50,350 nt of DNA from Methanogenium cariaci JCM 10550 (GTDB taxonomy: Archaea; Halobacteriota; Methanomicrobia; Methanomicrobiales; Methanomicrobiaceae). Positions 31,094-42,140 of the stretch are shown here, piece by piece; position 1 is the first letter of the stretch; every line of letters begins with the position of its first letter. The DNA is taken from the NCBI RefSeq assembly GCF_001315945.1, contig NZ_BBBG01000020.1:1-50350 (forward strand), read 5' to 3'. A program made the translations under genes and the position numbers. The notes beneath the pieces are model-generated. The model saw nothing but the letters and a program-made list of their open reading frames with translations. It did not search any database and was not told the DNA's origin.

Positions 31094-33986
31094 AATGAGA
31101 AAACAATTAGTAATGCTTCTGGTCGTACTGGCGCTCCTTGCGGTGCCGGTGGCAGCAGAGGAAAAAACTGGAGTTACACTCTTACGTCTGATGCATTTTT
31201 AGCAGACACTTCGTTTGGGTGTAATTTGTTAGCAACGGATGGCGTTGACGGATTTGATCTGGAAAACATACCTCCCGCCCCCCCCGTATATGTATTTGAT
31301 GGGTATTTTTCCATATCCGGGAGTACTAAGAAATTTAAGGATGTCCGGAATGCAAAGCTGACGCCACCCACGATTCGACAACGTTTAATCTCGAGGTCTT
31401 CAGTAATGCAACCCACACGATTACATGGGATCCGGCAACCGCCGCTCTTCTTCCGACAATAAAGACGATTGTGATGGTCAACGACACGAATCCGGCTGAG
31501 AGTTATAATCTCATGCAGGCTGGTTCAGTCACACACGGACCATCCCAGAAAGTCGGCAGTATTTATATCCCTGAATTATACACCATCACTGTCACCTATG
31601 AGCTGCCCGCACCCGTTGCAGCCTTCACCGGTGATCCAATCGTAATCAACAAGAACGAGGCAGTCACCTTCACCGATACATCCACCCTGTCGGACTCATC
31701 GACAGCTGGGCCTGGGACTTTGGGGGGGATGGAGTCGGCACCTCAACCGATCAGAACCCGGTCTATACCTACACTACATCCGGCACCTACAACGTCAGCC
31801 TGACGGCAACCAATGAAGCCGGATCCGATGCTGTAGTAATGACGGATTACATCACCGTGCGCTCAGACCCACCGGTGGCAAACTTCACCTTCGCCCCTGC
31901 AGCTCCGCAGGCTGGTAATCCCGTCACTTTCACCGATACATCCACCGGTACTGTTGATACCTACCTCTGGGACTTTGGTGACGGTGCAACGGCAACCATC
32001 GCAGACCCGGTACACGCCTATGCAGTTGCGGGCACCTACACCGTGAACCTCACGGCAACGAACAGCGGCGGTTCAACCTCCTTCCAGGACACCGTGACCG
32101 TCTCTGTGCAGGACGCACCGGTGGCGTTATTCAGCGCCGATCCGCTCTCTGTTGAGGCAAACAATCCTGTTGTATTCCATGATGATTCCACAGGATACAA
32201 CATCACCGCCTGGGCCTGGGACTTTGGAGATGGAGTCGGCACCTCAACCGAGCAGAGTCCGTCCTATGTGTACACCCTTTCCGGCATCTACAATGTCAGC
32301 CTGACGGTCACCAACGCTGGCGGATCGGACACGATGACGAAAAATAACTATATCACGGTCACCGGACCTGCACCCGCTGCATCGTTCACGGCCAATGTGA
32401 CGACCGGTGAGAAACCCCCCCTGACCGTCACCTTCACCGACACCTCACAGGCATTTGCCGGTGCAAGCATTGCCAGCTGGGCCTGGGACTTCGGCGATGG
32501 CGTGGGCACATCAGTCCTTCAGAATCCGACCTACACCTACCCGGCCTCGGGCAGTTACAATGTCGTTCTGACTGTGACGGATGACGCAATCGTCCCGGCA
32601 TCCAACACCTCCGCACCGACCAATATCATGGTCGCAGGGCCTGCCCCCCCGGTGGCAGACTTCAGCGGTACACCCACCCTTGTCAGCGTGATGAACGGTC
32701 CCGTGCAGTTCACCGACCTTTCCACATCTGCTGACTTCAACGTGACGACATGGAACTGGGTATTTGGTGACGGCGGAACATCCGCTGTGCAGAACCCTGC
32801 CTATCTCTACCCCCCCGCAGCAGGTACCTACTCGGTCACTCTTACCGTAGGTGATGACCAGGTACCGGCAAAGACGAACACCACGACCAAGACAGACTAC
32901 ATCGAAGTTGTCAATGCACCGACCGCTGACTTCACCTGGCCCGGCATGCCTGCTGTTACAGAAGGATACAGCCCGGTAACGGTCACCTTCACCGATGCAT
33001 CCATTGCAGACGGCAGTGCGGTTCTCAGCAGTTGGGCCTGGGACTTCGGCGCAGCCGGATCTTCCGCAGTGCAGGCACCTGGTGCAATCAGCTTTGTCAC
33101 CCCCCCTGGCTGGTATGATGTCTCCCTGAATGTCACCGATAACGCCGTTGGATATGATGTCGAGACCAAGCAGCGTATCGTCCACGTCATGAATGCATCA
33201 CCGGTCGCAGGGTTCACCACCGATGTAACAACCGGCGACGCACCCCCCCTTGCAGTCACTTTCACCGATGCCTCCACCGGTGTAGTTGATACCTATGCAT
33301 GGACCTTCGGCGACGGCGGCACCTCAGCACTGGCAAACCCGGTATACACCTACACCACCGTTGGTGTCTGGAATGCCTCCCTGACGGTCACCAATGACGG
33401 TGGCAGCGACACCTTCGGCCCGGTCTCAATCAATGTGACCCAGCCTCCGGTGCCTATCCCTGACTTCACGGCAAATACCGTCTCCGGGCGTTCCCCCCCC
33501 TGACCGTCCAGTTCAATGAGACAATCACCGGCAACTGGACGCACGTGCTCTGGGAGTTCGAGGACTCGGGAACCGTCTTTACCTCAACCGAGGCAAACCC
33601 CGAATTTACGTTCCACCTGATCGGCGGACACACCGTCAGCCTGACCGCGTACAACGACGCGGGCAGCATGACAGAGATCAAGCTTGACTACATCAGAGTT
33701 TCATTACCGGTATCCGATGGTGACTCCGGTGATTTAAGCAGCGGAACAACCCCCCCGACCGCGGAGCCAACTGCGGTTCAGACCATCAGACCTGATGTGA
33801 CTCCTGTTGTGACCTCGGTGCCAACCGAACCAACGCAGGTTGTAACACCAACCGAGACCACAGCACCGGTGACCCCGGTGCCCCCCAACCACGACAGACA
33901 CACCCGTTCCCACAACCACTCCCGGCTTCGGGATCATTGTGGCAGTCCTCGGATGTGTAGCAGCACTGGTGGTCATCCGCCGGTAA
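31094..33986 (+). CDS. PKD-repeat surface protein with PGF-type C-terminal sorting signal (frameshifted)
   Basis: Large adhesin-like protein of about 960 residues. A signal peptide (QLVMLLVVLALLAVPVAAEE) precedes an N-terminal beta domain. Eight PKD domains follow, each opening near (P/A)FT or DF(T/S) and holding the hallmark W.(W/F)(D/V)FGDG...NP.Y.Y...G.Y.V.LTVT. A Thr/Pro linker leads to the C-terminus TPGFGIIVAVLGCVAALVVI followed by RR: the PGF motif, hydrophobic helix and Arg end form a tripartite signal like that processed by archaeosortase A. Frame breaks lie near 31165, 31360, 31720, 33498 and 33885. Probably an S-layer-associated adhesion protein. Confidence 0.82.
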
Positions 33987-34040
33987 TGCTCTGTTCATCC
34001 CCCCCGTTATCATGGGGGGGAGAACCCGTAATGAACAAGA

Positions 34041-34080
34041 GGGAGTGATCTCAGGATCACTCCCTGCATTCTCTTTTTTT
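34041..34080 (+). terminator. hairpin plus T-run terminator
   Basis: GGGAGTGATC and GATCACTCCC form a perfect 10-bp stem around a TCAG loop (34041-34064). Ten bases on comes a seven-T run. It lies 55 bp after the PKD gene. Confidence 0.7.
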
Positions 34081-34166
34081 GTCTCTGTTATCCGGTCATT
34101 TCTGCATCCGTTTCATCTACCGGCATACCCGGAAGGTATTTATGGCGTGCCCGTATATTTCCGCAT

Positions 34167-34540
34167 ATGACAGAGGATTTCATCCGGATGTGCTACCCGA
34201 CCACCTGCTACAACTGTGGGAAAATGGTTGATCAGGAGATCACGGCCTCTTCCTCACGCTCAGAGGTTGTCTGTTCAAATTGCGGTGCGACACGGATATT
34301 TGTACCGCGGTTTGAAGAACCGGCAGCACCCGGTGAATTCACTCCCGTTGAGTGCTATGATATCTGGGATCTGCTGGCTGATGCCACCTGTAAAAACTGT
34401 CATGTCACGGTCCCCCCCACCGTCTGATCATCGGGTGCAGGAACTTTTCCACGCACTGTGAGAACTGTGACTATACCCACTTCTTCCGGTTTGATGTGGA
34501 ATACATCCCCCCCGAGCGTGACGGGCCAAAAAAGATTTGA
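34167..34540 (+). CDS. zinc-ribbon protein (frameshifted)
   Basis: Small protein of about 122 residues with three Cys-pair sites: CYNCGKMVDQE, VCSNCGATRIFVPRF, and CKNCHVTVP followed after the break by a CENCDYTHFFRF pair. It most likely binds zinc; a specific role is not apparent. The C7 run near 34412 is out by one or two bases, and the remainder ends at 34540 (KKI). Transcribed alone; it ends a few bases from the convergent PEGA gene. Confidence 0.65.
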
Positions 34541-34545
34541 TCCTT

Positions 34546-35637
34546 TTATTTTTGCTGCCTGCGGCACCTGCCGGTGACAAACAGCGTGGCTATCATCAAT
34601 GACAAAATGAGAGGGATGAGAGAAACGGATGAATGCTCAGAGGCAGGCAGGGGCTGCATTGTTATCTCGAGTGTCCGTGTCTCTCCGGATGAGAGCACAA
34701 CCGACCCGAGATAGTCCCGATGGCCGGTATCTGTCAGCTTTATCTGGTGTACATCCGGGGTCAGGTTGGTTACGGTAACAGGCGTTATACCCCCCCGGTT
34801 CACTGAATCGATGTATACCGCCGCCCCCCTACCGGCGATGATCTGAAGGAGAGCGTACCCGGCATATTCTGTTCTCCTGCAGATTTGAGGGACACCGTTA
34901 CCGGTGTCGTCTTAATCTCTGTTATCGTGACGTGTCTGATGATGTCCGTGTAGCCGTTCTTTTTTATCTCAATTGTATGCGGACCGGTGGAGATGTTGTC
35001 TGCTGTCAGCGGTGTTTTCCCATAGTGCTGACTGTCAAGGTAGACATCCGCACCTGTTGGATCTGAGTCCACCGACAGGGATCCGAATGTACCTTCTTTC
35101 TTCAGGGTGACATCCATTTCACAGGTATCATCTGCTGAAATGACAACACTTTCCGACCATGTCTCATGCCCCGGAGAGATAAGCCGTATCCGGTGTGTGC
35201 CGGGAGTGACACCGGTTATCGTCTGTGGGGTGATACCGTGTTCATCTCCGTCAACAAAGAGTTCGGCTCCCGATGGGGATGACGATACCCGAAGACTTCC
35301 GGTATTCTCTGCTAATGGAACCAGGGTTAAAATGAGGGAGACGTGCTGCAGTTCTCCGGCTGTTCTGGGGGAGAGCGGTTGTAGCGTTCCGGTAGCCATC
35401 CATATGGACTGTGACCCGGCGATACGGCCTGCTCTTTGCAGAGACTACCTGCACGGTCAGTTTTCCTTTAGAAATATCTCCCATGTATTCATTGTCAAAG
35501 AAGACGGCGGCTCCGTTCACGTCCGCATAGATGTCATAGTAGGATATCACTTCCGGATCTTCTTCTCCCATTACCGGGACGGTGCAGCAGAGACATATCA
35601 GGATTGTCAGAAACAGGTATGTGCGGGAGGATGGCAT
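34546..35637 (-). CDS. PEGA-domain surface protein (frameshifted)
   Basis: Exported protein of about 365 residues. Signal peptide MPSSRTYLFLTILICLCCTV, then an N-terminal domain (VISYYDIYADVNGAAVFFD) and three to four PEGA repeats, each with S.PSGA(E/D).(F/Y)(V/L)D...G.TP.T...(I/V)..G.H.I.L...G(H/Y). A C-terminal TM helix (LIPLILSLMIATLFV) ends in basic RCRRQQK. Start chosen at 35637 because a TATA box (ATATAAATAAGG, 35668-35680) lies too close to the ATG at 35661. Frame breaks occur near 35372 and 34825. Paralogue of the next gene upstream. Confidence 0.75.
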
Positions 35638-35723
35638 CGTAATCAATGAAATCAATGCCATGATCCTTATTTATATCTGTTGACCATCCCGGTATGGTGC
35701 CTGATGAAAAATCGTTGGGAAGA

Positions 35724-37130
35724 TTATGGTTTTTTCTTTCCCGACCTGCAGAAAAAAACTATGCTGCAGCAGATTAGGGAGAGTATGCCTGCAGAAATGC
35801 CTGCCGGGGGGGACTGTTCGGGTATGGGTGCAGGGTCGAGAGTGATGTCAAGCGAGGCGGTTTCCCCCCCTGCGGCGAGGTCACCCGATGCGGTGTGATC
35901 ATGGTATCCGGTAAGGGTCACTTTCACCTCATGTACACCGGGTGATATGCCGGGTATGGTAAGGGGGCTGACCCCGGCCAGGATATTATCCACATAGACC
36001 GTTGCCCCCCCGAAGGAGCGGATGTCACTTTCAGGGATGCGGTGGTGATGTCAGGAGTCACTGGTGAAAGCGAGAATGATACTGGTGTGGCAGCACCTGC
36101 ATTGACTGTGGCCGATGTCACCGCGTCGCTATAGCCGGTCAGGGTGGCCTGTACGGAATATCTTCCGGGTGTAAGGCCACTGATGACGAGAGGGGTTCCG
36201 GGTGTGGTCTCCCCCCCATGGTAGATGCCGTTTACCGAGATGGATGCATAGGCAGGGTTTGATGTCACCTGAATCGAGCCGGTGGAAGGAGATGGGATCT
36301 TCTTCAGGCTCTTTGATACCGTTGTCACCTGGTCGGTATAGATTCTCACCCGCATCACCGAATCCTCGTATCCGGCCTTCGTCAGTTCAAGATCATGCAG
36401 GCCCGCCGATACCCCCCCGCCGATGGTTTTCGGGGTCGTGCCATAATAGATCTGATCCAGATAGATGGCAGCACCGGAGGGGTTTGAACTCACCGAGAGG
36501 GTGCCCAGTTCCTGTTTCTGCACGAGCACCGCCGTGACCGTATTTGTCTGTCCTGCGGTGACCCCCCCTGCTGTCTGTGACCACGGTTCGTACCCGGTAT
36601 GTGTCAGCTGAACCAGACTGTTACCGGGGGGGCAAGGCCGGTGACCGTCTGCGGCGTGGTGCCGTAGTAGACACTGTTTACGTATACTGCCGCACCCGAT
36701 GGCGATGAGGAGACATAGAGCGATCCGGTCACCGGCTGAACCGGGTTTAGAGTCAGGTAGACGGACGTGTGCTCCCCTTCCGGCGGGACCGGCGGCAGGG
36801 TCCGTTGTGTTGTATGATACCCGGTCTTTGCCGCGGAGACCACCGAATACGGCGTTGCGTGGTATGCACCGGAACGGTCAGAAGTCCTCCTGCCGTCACT
36901 CCCTGGAATTCCTTGTCAAAGGAGATGGAAGCCCCCCCGTCGACATTGGTATAGACATCGTAATAGGAGATTCCCTCCCCCCCCGGCAGATGGGTGGGTA
37001 TTGGTGCCGGGAGAATCGTTGCATCCGGTTCACCCGGAAGCACTGCGGTGTCATCTGCAAGAACCGGTCCCGTCATCCATCCAATGATACAGACGATACC
37101 GATGAGAAATACTACGGAGCGGGATATCAT
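35724..37130 (-). CDS. PEGA-domain surface protein, paralogue (frameshifted)
   Basis: Exported protein of about 470 residues with the same plan as its neighbour: signal peptide (VVFLIGIVCIIGWMTGPVLA), a start domain with ISYYDVYTNVDGGASISFD, then four or five PEGA repeats (SSSPSGAAVYVNSVYYGTTP, SSNPSGAAIYLDQIYYGTTP, TSNPAYASISVNGIYHG) and a C-terminal TM helix with a GKKKP end. PEGA domains are linked to cell-envelope binding. Breaks lie near 36868, 36630, 36565 and 36008. The start is ATG 37130; GTG 37139 is possible. Same strand as the other PEGA gene, with about 85 bp between them. Confidence 0.75.
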
Positions 37131-37220
37131 GGTAATCACTCGCTAATACCGTGTTGCACTATAAAAATATGTTCGTTCCTGAACACGGGAAAATAGGGAA
37201 AAAAAGGGACTAAAAGTTTT

Positions 37221-37466
37221 TCAGTCTTCTTCCCGGATCATTTTGAGGGCCTTTTTAGGGCACTCTTCGGCGCATATCCCGCAGCCTTTGCAGTAGTCCA
37301 GATCAATTTCGAGATCGACACTGATTGCCGCATCCGGACAGTAAAGACGGCAGAGACCACATTTATTGCATTTCTCTTCATCAATGATTGGCCGGAAGGT
37401 CCGCCATGTACCGGTCTTTCCTGCCGCACCTTCCCCCGGACGGGAGATTGCCAGTTTTGCACTCAT
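37221..37466 (-). CDS. porD: pyruvate:ferredoxin oxidoreductase delta subunit
   Basis: An 81-residue ferredoxin subunit with two [4Fe-4S] motifs, CNKCGLCRLYCPDAA and CKGCGICAEECPKKA. It passes electrons from the catalytic subunits to ferredoxin. The ATG overlaps the gamma-subunit stop (ATGA). Last gene of the por operon. Confidence 0.9.
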   Translation of the reverse strand: MSAKLAISRPGEGAAGKTGTWRTFRPIIDEEKCNKCGLCRLYCPDAAISVDLEIDLDYCKGCGICAEECPKKALKMIREED

Positions 37467-37997
37467 ATCTTCAGCTCCTCATAGGCACGCAGTGCCGCTT
37501 CAACATTTCGTTCGTCCCTGAAAGTCTCCGAGATTACCTGCTTTGCAGACTCCCGTGATATCACGCCCAGTTTCGATATGGCACCGATAAGAGGGGGGGT
37601 GTTGAGAATTGGGTTTCCGGCAAGCACCAGATCAAGGGAGAGGGTAATCCCGGTCAGGTCGACCGGATAGGTCCGGTGCCCCCTCCACCTCGGTCCCTGC
37701 CTGGCTGTTTATCAGCACTTCCCCGTCCGGTTTGATGCCGTGCAGCACATCAACCAGTTCCATGATGGATTCATCAAGGACGATGACAAGGTCGGGATTG
37801 CGTATCTGTGAATAGGTGCGGATGGGTTCGTCATCGATGCGGATGAACGAGACCACCGGCGCACCCCCCCGGCGCTCGGCACCGTAGAGCGGTGTTGCGG
37901 TGGCATGTTTTCCGTCCAGGAATGCCGCGTAGGCAATCAGTTTTGCTGCGGTTACTCCGCCCTGTCCGCCGCGTGAGTGCAGGCGTATTTCAAACAT
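37463..37997 (-). CDS. porG: pyruvate:ferredoxin oxidoreductase gamma subunit (frameshifted)
   Basis: About 178 residues. The family start FEIRLHSRGGQGGVTAAKL is followed by YGAERRGGAPVVSFIRID and DLVIVLDESIMEL. Near 37680 the frame changes (ending TEVEG), and the remainder (VDLTGITLSLDLVLAGNPIL, SKLGVISRESAKQVISETF) runs to a TGA overlapping porD. The gamma subunit contacts CoA and the catalytic core. Confidence 0.87.
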
Positions 37998-39118
37998 CAG
38001 TCATCCACCCCCCCGAACCAGTGTTCTGTTCCCGGCTTTCGTATCCGGACAAACTCTGCAATATCATCAAAGGTCACTTCCTGTCCGCCCAGACCTGCGA
38101 TCACACTGAACGGATTGCAGTTGCATTTGGCCTGGAGTTCAAGGGCAACAACCCCGCCATATCCGAATGAATAATCACGGTCAATGACGACCACGTCTTT
38201 TCCGTCAAGGTCAGGGGGGGTAATGAACGGGCGGAACCAGCGCATGCGAACCGCGCCTGCCGCAATCCCTTCGTTTCGAAGAATATCAACGGCGACTTCC
38301 ATCTCCTTGCCCAGCGTGCCCATCGCGATGATGACCACGTCTGCATCCTCCGTGCGATACTCCTCATAGAGGTGGTACTCGCGCCCGAAGCGGCGTGCAA
38401 ACTCAGCCTCGGTCTCTTCAATGATTGGAATGGATGCCTGCATGCCGCGTTCGATATCGTAGCGGAACTTGAAATGGGTATCTCCGGGTGTCAGCGTGCC
38501 GTAGCCGCCGGGGGGGTTATTGATATCAATGGCATGGGGGGGTTGCCGTCGGCGGGATGAAGTCCCCCCCGGTTCGACGGTCTCAAACGTCTGGGTGATA
38601 TGCGTCAGCAGGAACCCGTCAAGGTTGATCATCACCGGAAGAAGGACATTGGTATGCTCTGCAATCCGGAACGCCATTATCGTGGCGTCATAGGCTTCCT
38701 GTACGGTTGAGACATAGACCTGCAGCCAGCCGGTGTCACGCATCGATATGGAGTCGGAATGCTCCGCACCGATGTTCCACCCCCCCGGCCCGATGGCACG
38801 GTTTGCATTTGCCATGACAATCGGGAGTCTCGCACCTGCGGTCATATGCAGCATCTCGCACATGTAGACCAGTCCGTGGGAACTGGTCGCGGTGAACGTC
38901 CGTACGCCGGTCGCAGCAGCACCGATACAGGCTGCCATGGATGAATGTTCGGATTCAACCGGAATGTAGCGTGCGGCAAGTGAGCCGTCCGTTACAAAGT
39001 TTGCAATCTCTTCGACAATTTCTGTCTGCGGGGTAATGGGGTAGGCTGCAACAACCACCGGTTTTGCATCCCTGACCGCCATTGCCACCGCTTTGTTGCC
39101 TGTTCCGAATGTCAGCAT
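37997..39118 (-). CDS. porA: pyruvate:ferredoxin oxidoreductase alpha subunit
   Basis: Pyrimidine-binding TPP subunit, 373 codons. Family blocks are AAYPITPQTEIVEEIANF, YIPVESEHSSMAACIGAAA, TATSSHGLVYMCEML and ANANRAIGPGGWNIGAEHSD. With acetyl-CoA made by the CO dehydrogenase route, this enzyme fixes CO2 to pyruvate for biosynthesis in methanogens. A short disturbed stretch near residues 183-195 (two runs around 38520-38570) reads oddly but returns to frame. Overlaps both neighbours. Confidence 0.92.
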   Translation of the reverse strand: MLTFGTGNKAVAMAVRDAKPVVVAAYPITPQTEIVEEIANFVTDGSLAARYIPVESEHSSMAACIGAAATGVRTFTATSSHGLVYMCEMLHMTAGARLPIVMANANRAIGPGGWNIGAEHSDSISMRDTGWLQVYVSTVQEAYDATIMAFRIAEHTNVLLPVMINLDGFLLTHITQTFETVEPGGTSSRRRQPPHAIDINNPPGGYGTLTPGDTHFKFRYDIERGMQASIPIIEETEAEFARRFGREYHLYEEYRTEDADVVIIAMGTLGKEMEVAVDILRNEGIAAGAVRMRWFRPFITPPDLDGKDVVVIDRDYSFGYGGVVALELQAKCNCNPFSVIAGLGGQEVTFDDIAEFVRIRKPGTEHWFGGVDD

Positions 39119-39993
39119 ATACCATCAACCTCCCGCTGGAGACGGGCAATCATGTCATCAACGGTCTTCTGGACCTCTGTCGTTTCCTCAGGGGTGATCT
39201 TCCTGAACCGTCCCTGCACGGAGAGATAGTCCTCGACCGGGATCCGTTTCTTCATCGCCGCCTTTGAGGCACCGGTGATGGTGAGTTTCCCGTTCTCGCG
39301 TTCATACAGCACCCAGAGACCTGCCTTCACGGCAAGTTTTCCCATCTCAACGGTCTTCTCCGACGGGAAGCGCCAGCCGGGAGGACAGGGTGCGAGCACA
39401 TGCATAAACTTCGGACCCGGAATGGAGAGTGCCTTTTCCACCTTATTGTAGAGATCCTGCGGATAGGCGGCACAGGCGGTTGCCTGGTAGACCGGGTTGT
39501 GTGCGGCCACGATTGCATCCAGATCTTTCTTGTGATCTTTCTTGCCACCGGGAGTGGTGGTGGTCATTGCGCCCAGCGGAGTTGCTCCGGACCGCTGCAT
39601 GCCGGTATTTGAGTAGGCCTCGTTATCATAACAGATATAGAGGAAATCGGTCCCGCGTTCGAGCGCACCGGAGAGTGCCTGTATGCCGATATCGATCGTG
39701 CCGCCGTCACCGGCGTAACAGATCACGTTTGTCTTCCGTCCCTCTGCACGGAATGCCTCACTCATTCCTGATGCAACAGCGGCAGCAGAAGCAAATGCGA
39801 CATTGTAGACGGGCAAATTCATTGCGGTTGTGGGGGGGTAGACTCCCTGTATCACGCTGGTGCAGCATGCCGGGATCACAAGCACCGTATCCGCTCCTGC
39901 AGCTTTCGTCACATAGCGCAGGATGAGGGATGACGGGCACCCTGCACACGCAGATGTGGTTTTGAGTAAAAACTCTTCATCAGGTATGGCCAT
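39112..39993 (-). CDS. porB: pyruvate:ferredoxin oxidoreductase beta subunit
   Basis: TPP-pyrophosphate-binding subunit, 293 residues. The TPP motif reads YAGDGGTIDIGIQALSGALE...CYDNEAYSNTGMQRSG, then ATPLGAMTTTTPGGK, which is the pyruvate-type (not 2-oxoglutarate-type) signature. N-terminal Cys (SACAGCPSSL, ACCTS) bind the proximal cluster. One C7 run gives VYPPTT for the expected VYPTT. First gene of the operon, in order beta-alpha-gamma-delta. Confidence 0.93.
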   Translation of the reverse strand: MAIPDEEFLLKTTSACAGCPSSLILRYVTKAAGADTVLVIPACCTSVIQGVYPPTTAMNLPVYNVAFASAAAVASGMSEAFRAEGRKTNVICYAGDGGTIDIGIQALSGALERGTDFLYICYDNEAYSNTGMQRSGATPLGAMTTTTPGGKKDHKKDLDAIVAAHNPVYQATACAAYPQDLYNKVEKALSIPGPKFMHVLAPCPPGWRFPSEKTVEMGKLAVKAGLWVLYERENGKLTITGASKAAMKKRIPVEDYLSVQGRFRKITPEETTEVQKTVDDMIARLQREVDGIC

Positions 39994-40090
39994 GGTATCC
40001 AGTCTCTGTAGGAATATTTCACATGAATAATAATGAAGTATTGGTTTGATCCTGCAGCAAAGTGGTCGGCATGCCGTCCGTCAGTCGTCA

Positions 40091-40747
40091 CTACCGGGGG
40101 GTGAGATCGATCACTTCATCCGTAAAAGTGGAAAGATGGGTCATCAGTGTCGGGTCCAGCCCGTTTTCAACGGCAATGAAAAATCCCGACATACCCAGAA
40201 TTGACAGTTTACTCGTCATGAAATGGGTAAATTTCGATATGTCTCCGGATGACAGGTAAATAAGCATCGTAGTGATGCTGTCCAGAATCACACAGATTCG
40301 GGTGCCTGCAAATTCTTTCAGCATCTCGCTGATTGCCACACTGAGGTTGGTGAGGTTGCGGGGGGGATTATTGATGAAGACCGCACGGTCAATGTCCTGG
40401 GGGGGCAGAGTGCCGAGCGCATATTTTGAGACCGCGTCAATGAAGATGATCGTATCAAGGTCTATGTCGTTTTTCAGATAGGTTCGTTTCAGGATCGGCG
40501 AGGGCTGATTGAAGGTGATCATGATTATTTGGTAGTGCAGGTCCTGAACCTCCCGTACCAGGCGGATATTGTTCTCTTTCAGTTTGGATGCCGATGAGAG
40601 GACCAGAAATGAATCTCCTTCGTCCAGTTTTTCCTCCGTAATCGTGTTCATTCCTGAATCACATTCCTCCTGTATGCCCGGGGGGGCATCATATCCTTCC
40701 TGTGATGGTTGCGTATCCTGAATCGTTCCGCCGATCGGGTATTCCAT
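40091..40747 (-). CDS. KaiC-like RecA-fold protein without Walker A
   Basis: A 218-residue protein resembling the KaiC/RecA core: SFLVLSSASKLKENNIRLVR in place of a P-loop, LDTIIFIDAVSKY, then RICVILDSITTMLIYL (Walker B-like strand) and GFFIAVENGLDPTLM. The GxxxxGK(T/S) loop is missing, so ATP hydrolysis is doubtful. It may be a regulatory or signalling protein, as in other archaeal KaiC-like families. The small gene upstream (ending at 40791) is probably co-transcribed. Confidence 0.65.
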   Translation of the reverse strand: MEYPIGGTIQDTQPSQEGYDAPPGIQEECDSGMNTITEEKLDEGDSFLVLSSASKLKENNIRLVREVQDLHYQIIMITFNQPSPILKRTYLKNDIDLDTIIFIDAVSKYALGTLPPQDIDRAVFINNPPRNLTNLSVAISEMLKEFAGTRICVILDSITTMLIYLSSGDISKFTHFMTSKLSILGMSGFFIAVENGLDPTLMTHLSTFTDEVIDLTPR

Positions 40748-40790
40748 ATCGTTCTTTCACTCTTCCGGGTTGCCGTTGCCCGGTTCGGTT

Positions 40791-41057
40791 TCACACAGTC
40801 GATTCCTGAGCTCTGTTTCCTTCAGAGTCCGCGATGGCCGGTATTGATCCATTCCCGGTGTGCTCCGGAACCGCATCATTGGCATCATCCGGCATCAGAA
40901 GAACCCGATTGATGGAATCCTGATTTCCTTTTTTGGAGATATTTTGTAATTTCTGCTCATATACCGATTCTAATGGGGGGGCAGACGCTTTTCGGTACCC
41001 CAGGTGTCCCACCCTTTCGAAAATGCGAATCACCGTATATGAAAATTGCCCCCCCAT
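40791..41057 (-). CDS. small hypothetical protein
   Basis: An 88-codon frame, mostly hydrophilic (VIRIFERVGHLGYRKASAP, QKLQNISKKGNQDSINRV). I do not recognise it. Support comes from position: a TATA-like element (TTATTATATATAC on the minus strand, 41085-41100) lies about 30-40 bp upstream, and the KaiC-like gene starts 43 bp downstream. Confidence 0.4.
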   Translation of the reverse strand: MGGQFSYTVIRIFERVGHLGYRKASAPPLESVYEQKLQNISKKGNQDSINRVLLMPDDANDAVPEHTGNGSIPAIADSEGNRAQESTV

Positions 41058-41452
41058 CGGTATCGACCCCCCCCGGTACTGTCTGAAGTATATATAATAA
41101 AATTACATAAATGTGCAGGTGCATCCCTAAAATCATTCGGGACTCAGAAAAGTATCTGTCTCAAACACATCGAAGGGAGTAGCCTGTCTGTTATGGCAAT
41201 GATTCCGGACATGGGAGCAGTTGTCGGTGACAAAATAGCATTCTCATTGGTTCGGCCGGGGGGGTCGGCCCGGATGCCTGTTGTCCCCCCCCTCTTTGGC
41301 AGCGATGATTCGTTGTCCGGTCAATGGAGTTCCCCCCCATTGGCGCGTATGATTCGGGTATCAGGATCATCAATCCGGTTTTATTTCAGGAATTAATAAA
41401 TACCGTGAATACGGTGTTTCATATACAAGATTAAACGGGGTGAAATAAGAAT
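41058..41452. other. 395-bp spacer between divergent genes
   Basis: It holds the TATA-like stretch of the leftward gene (41085-41100) and, at 41402-41415, the inverted repeat ACCGT-GAAT-ACGGT about 40 bp before the rightward gene. A short open frame from ATG 41193 to 41396 exists but shows no family feature or convincing ribosome-binding site, so I do not call it. Confidence 0.4.
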
Positions 41453-42140
41453 ATGGCTGAAGAACAGGAGAATAATGTGCCCTCGCCGGTTGAACCACCG
41501 GAGGAGGCAGCACCACAGAAAGAGACCCCCCCTGCCCCCCCTTCTCCCGATACTACGGGAATATCCGAGGCAGAACGGCAGAAGATCATTGAGGAAGAGC
41601 GGGAGCGGGTGAAAAATGAGCAAAAACTCCAGGAAGAGGCGGTAAAAACTTATAAAAAGGAACATAACAAGGGATTTGGACTGGTTAAAGGTCTGCTTGT
41701 CCTGCTTGTTCTCGCCGCTGTGGTTGTGGCCGGGGGTATCTTACCTTTACGGCCTATGGAAACCAGAACCCCCCCTGGGGGAACACATATCCGTATGTAG
41801 CCACGTATGACGTGCTTTTGCCGGACAGTTCTGAGGTCTTCTTTGGGAATGTGCCGGTCCTTGCCGTCGGTTCAGGGAATGAAGTGACCCTGAAGATCGG
41901 AAACGAACGTAAGATTCTCACCATTGGTACACCCGTGGAGTTCCCTCCGGCCCATATGACGGTGAAGGTGTACGGGATAACCTGCGGGAGAATGATTACC
42001 ACCTGACGATCACCTATCGGGGGGGTCTGGTGGAGAACCGTCTGAATTTCCTGGTCTCTGCCCGCACCTCTGAAACACCGATGTCATCCTGGATGACCGG
42101 GCTCATTGTTCCTTCCAAGGCAACCGTGCGACCGGTTTAA
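41453..42140 (+). CDS. single-pass membrane protein with charged N-terminal domain (frameshifted)
   Basis: About 225 residues. The N-terminal third is acidic, Pro-rich and then coiled-coil-like (AERQKIIEEERERVKNEQK). One TM helix follows (GLLVLLVLAAVVVAGG), then an extracytoplasmic beta domain (YDVLLPDSSEVFFGNVPVLA; VTLKIGNERKILTIGTPVEF). Breaks near 41745 and 41985. The stop TAA overlaps the truA stop on the other strand (shared TTAA). Function unknown. Confidence 0.7.

Noticed and set aside
41193..41396. Short rightward open frame
   Set aside because: Low-complexity Pro/Gly content arises from C/G runs; there is no recognised motif or convincing ribosome-binding site.
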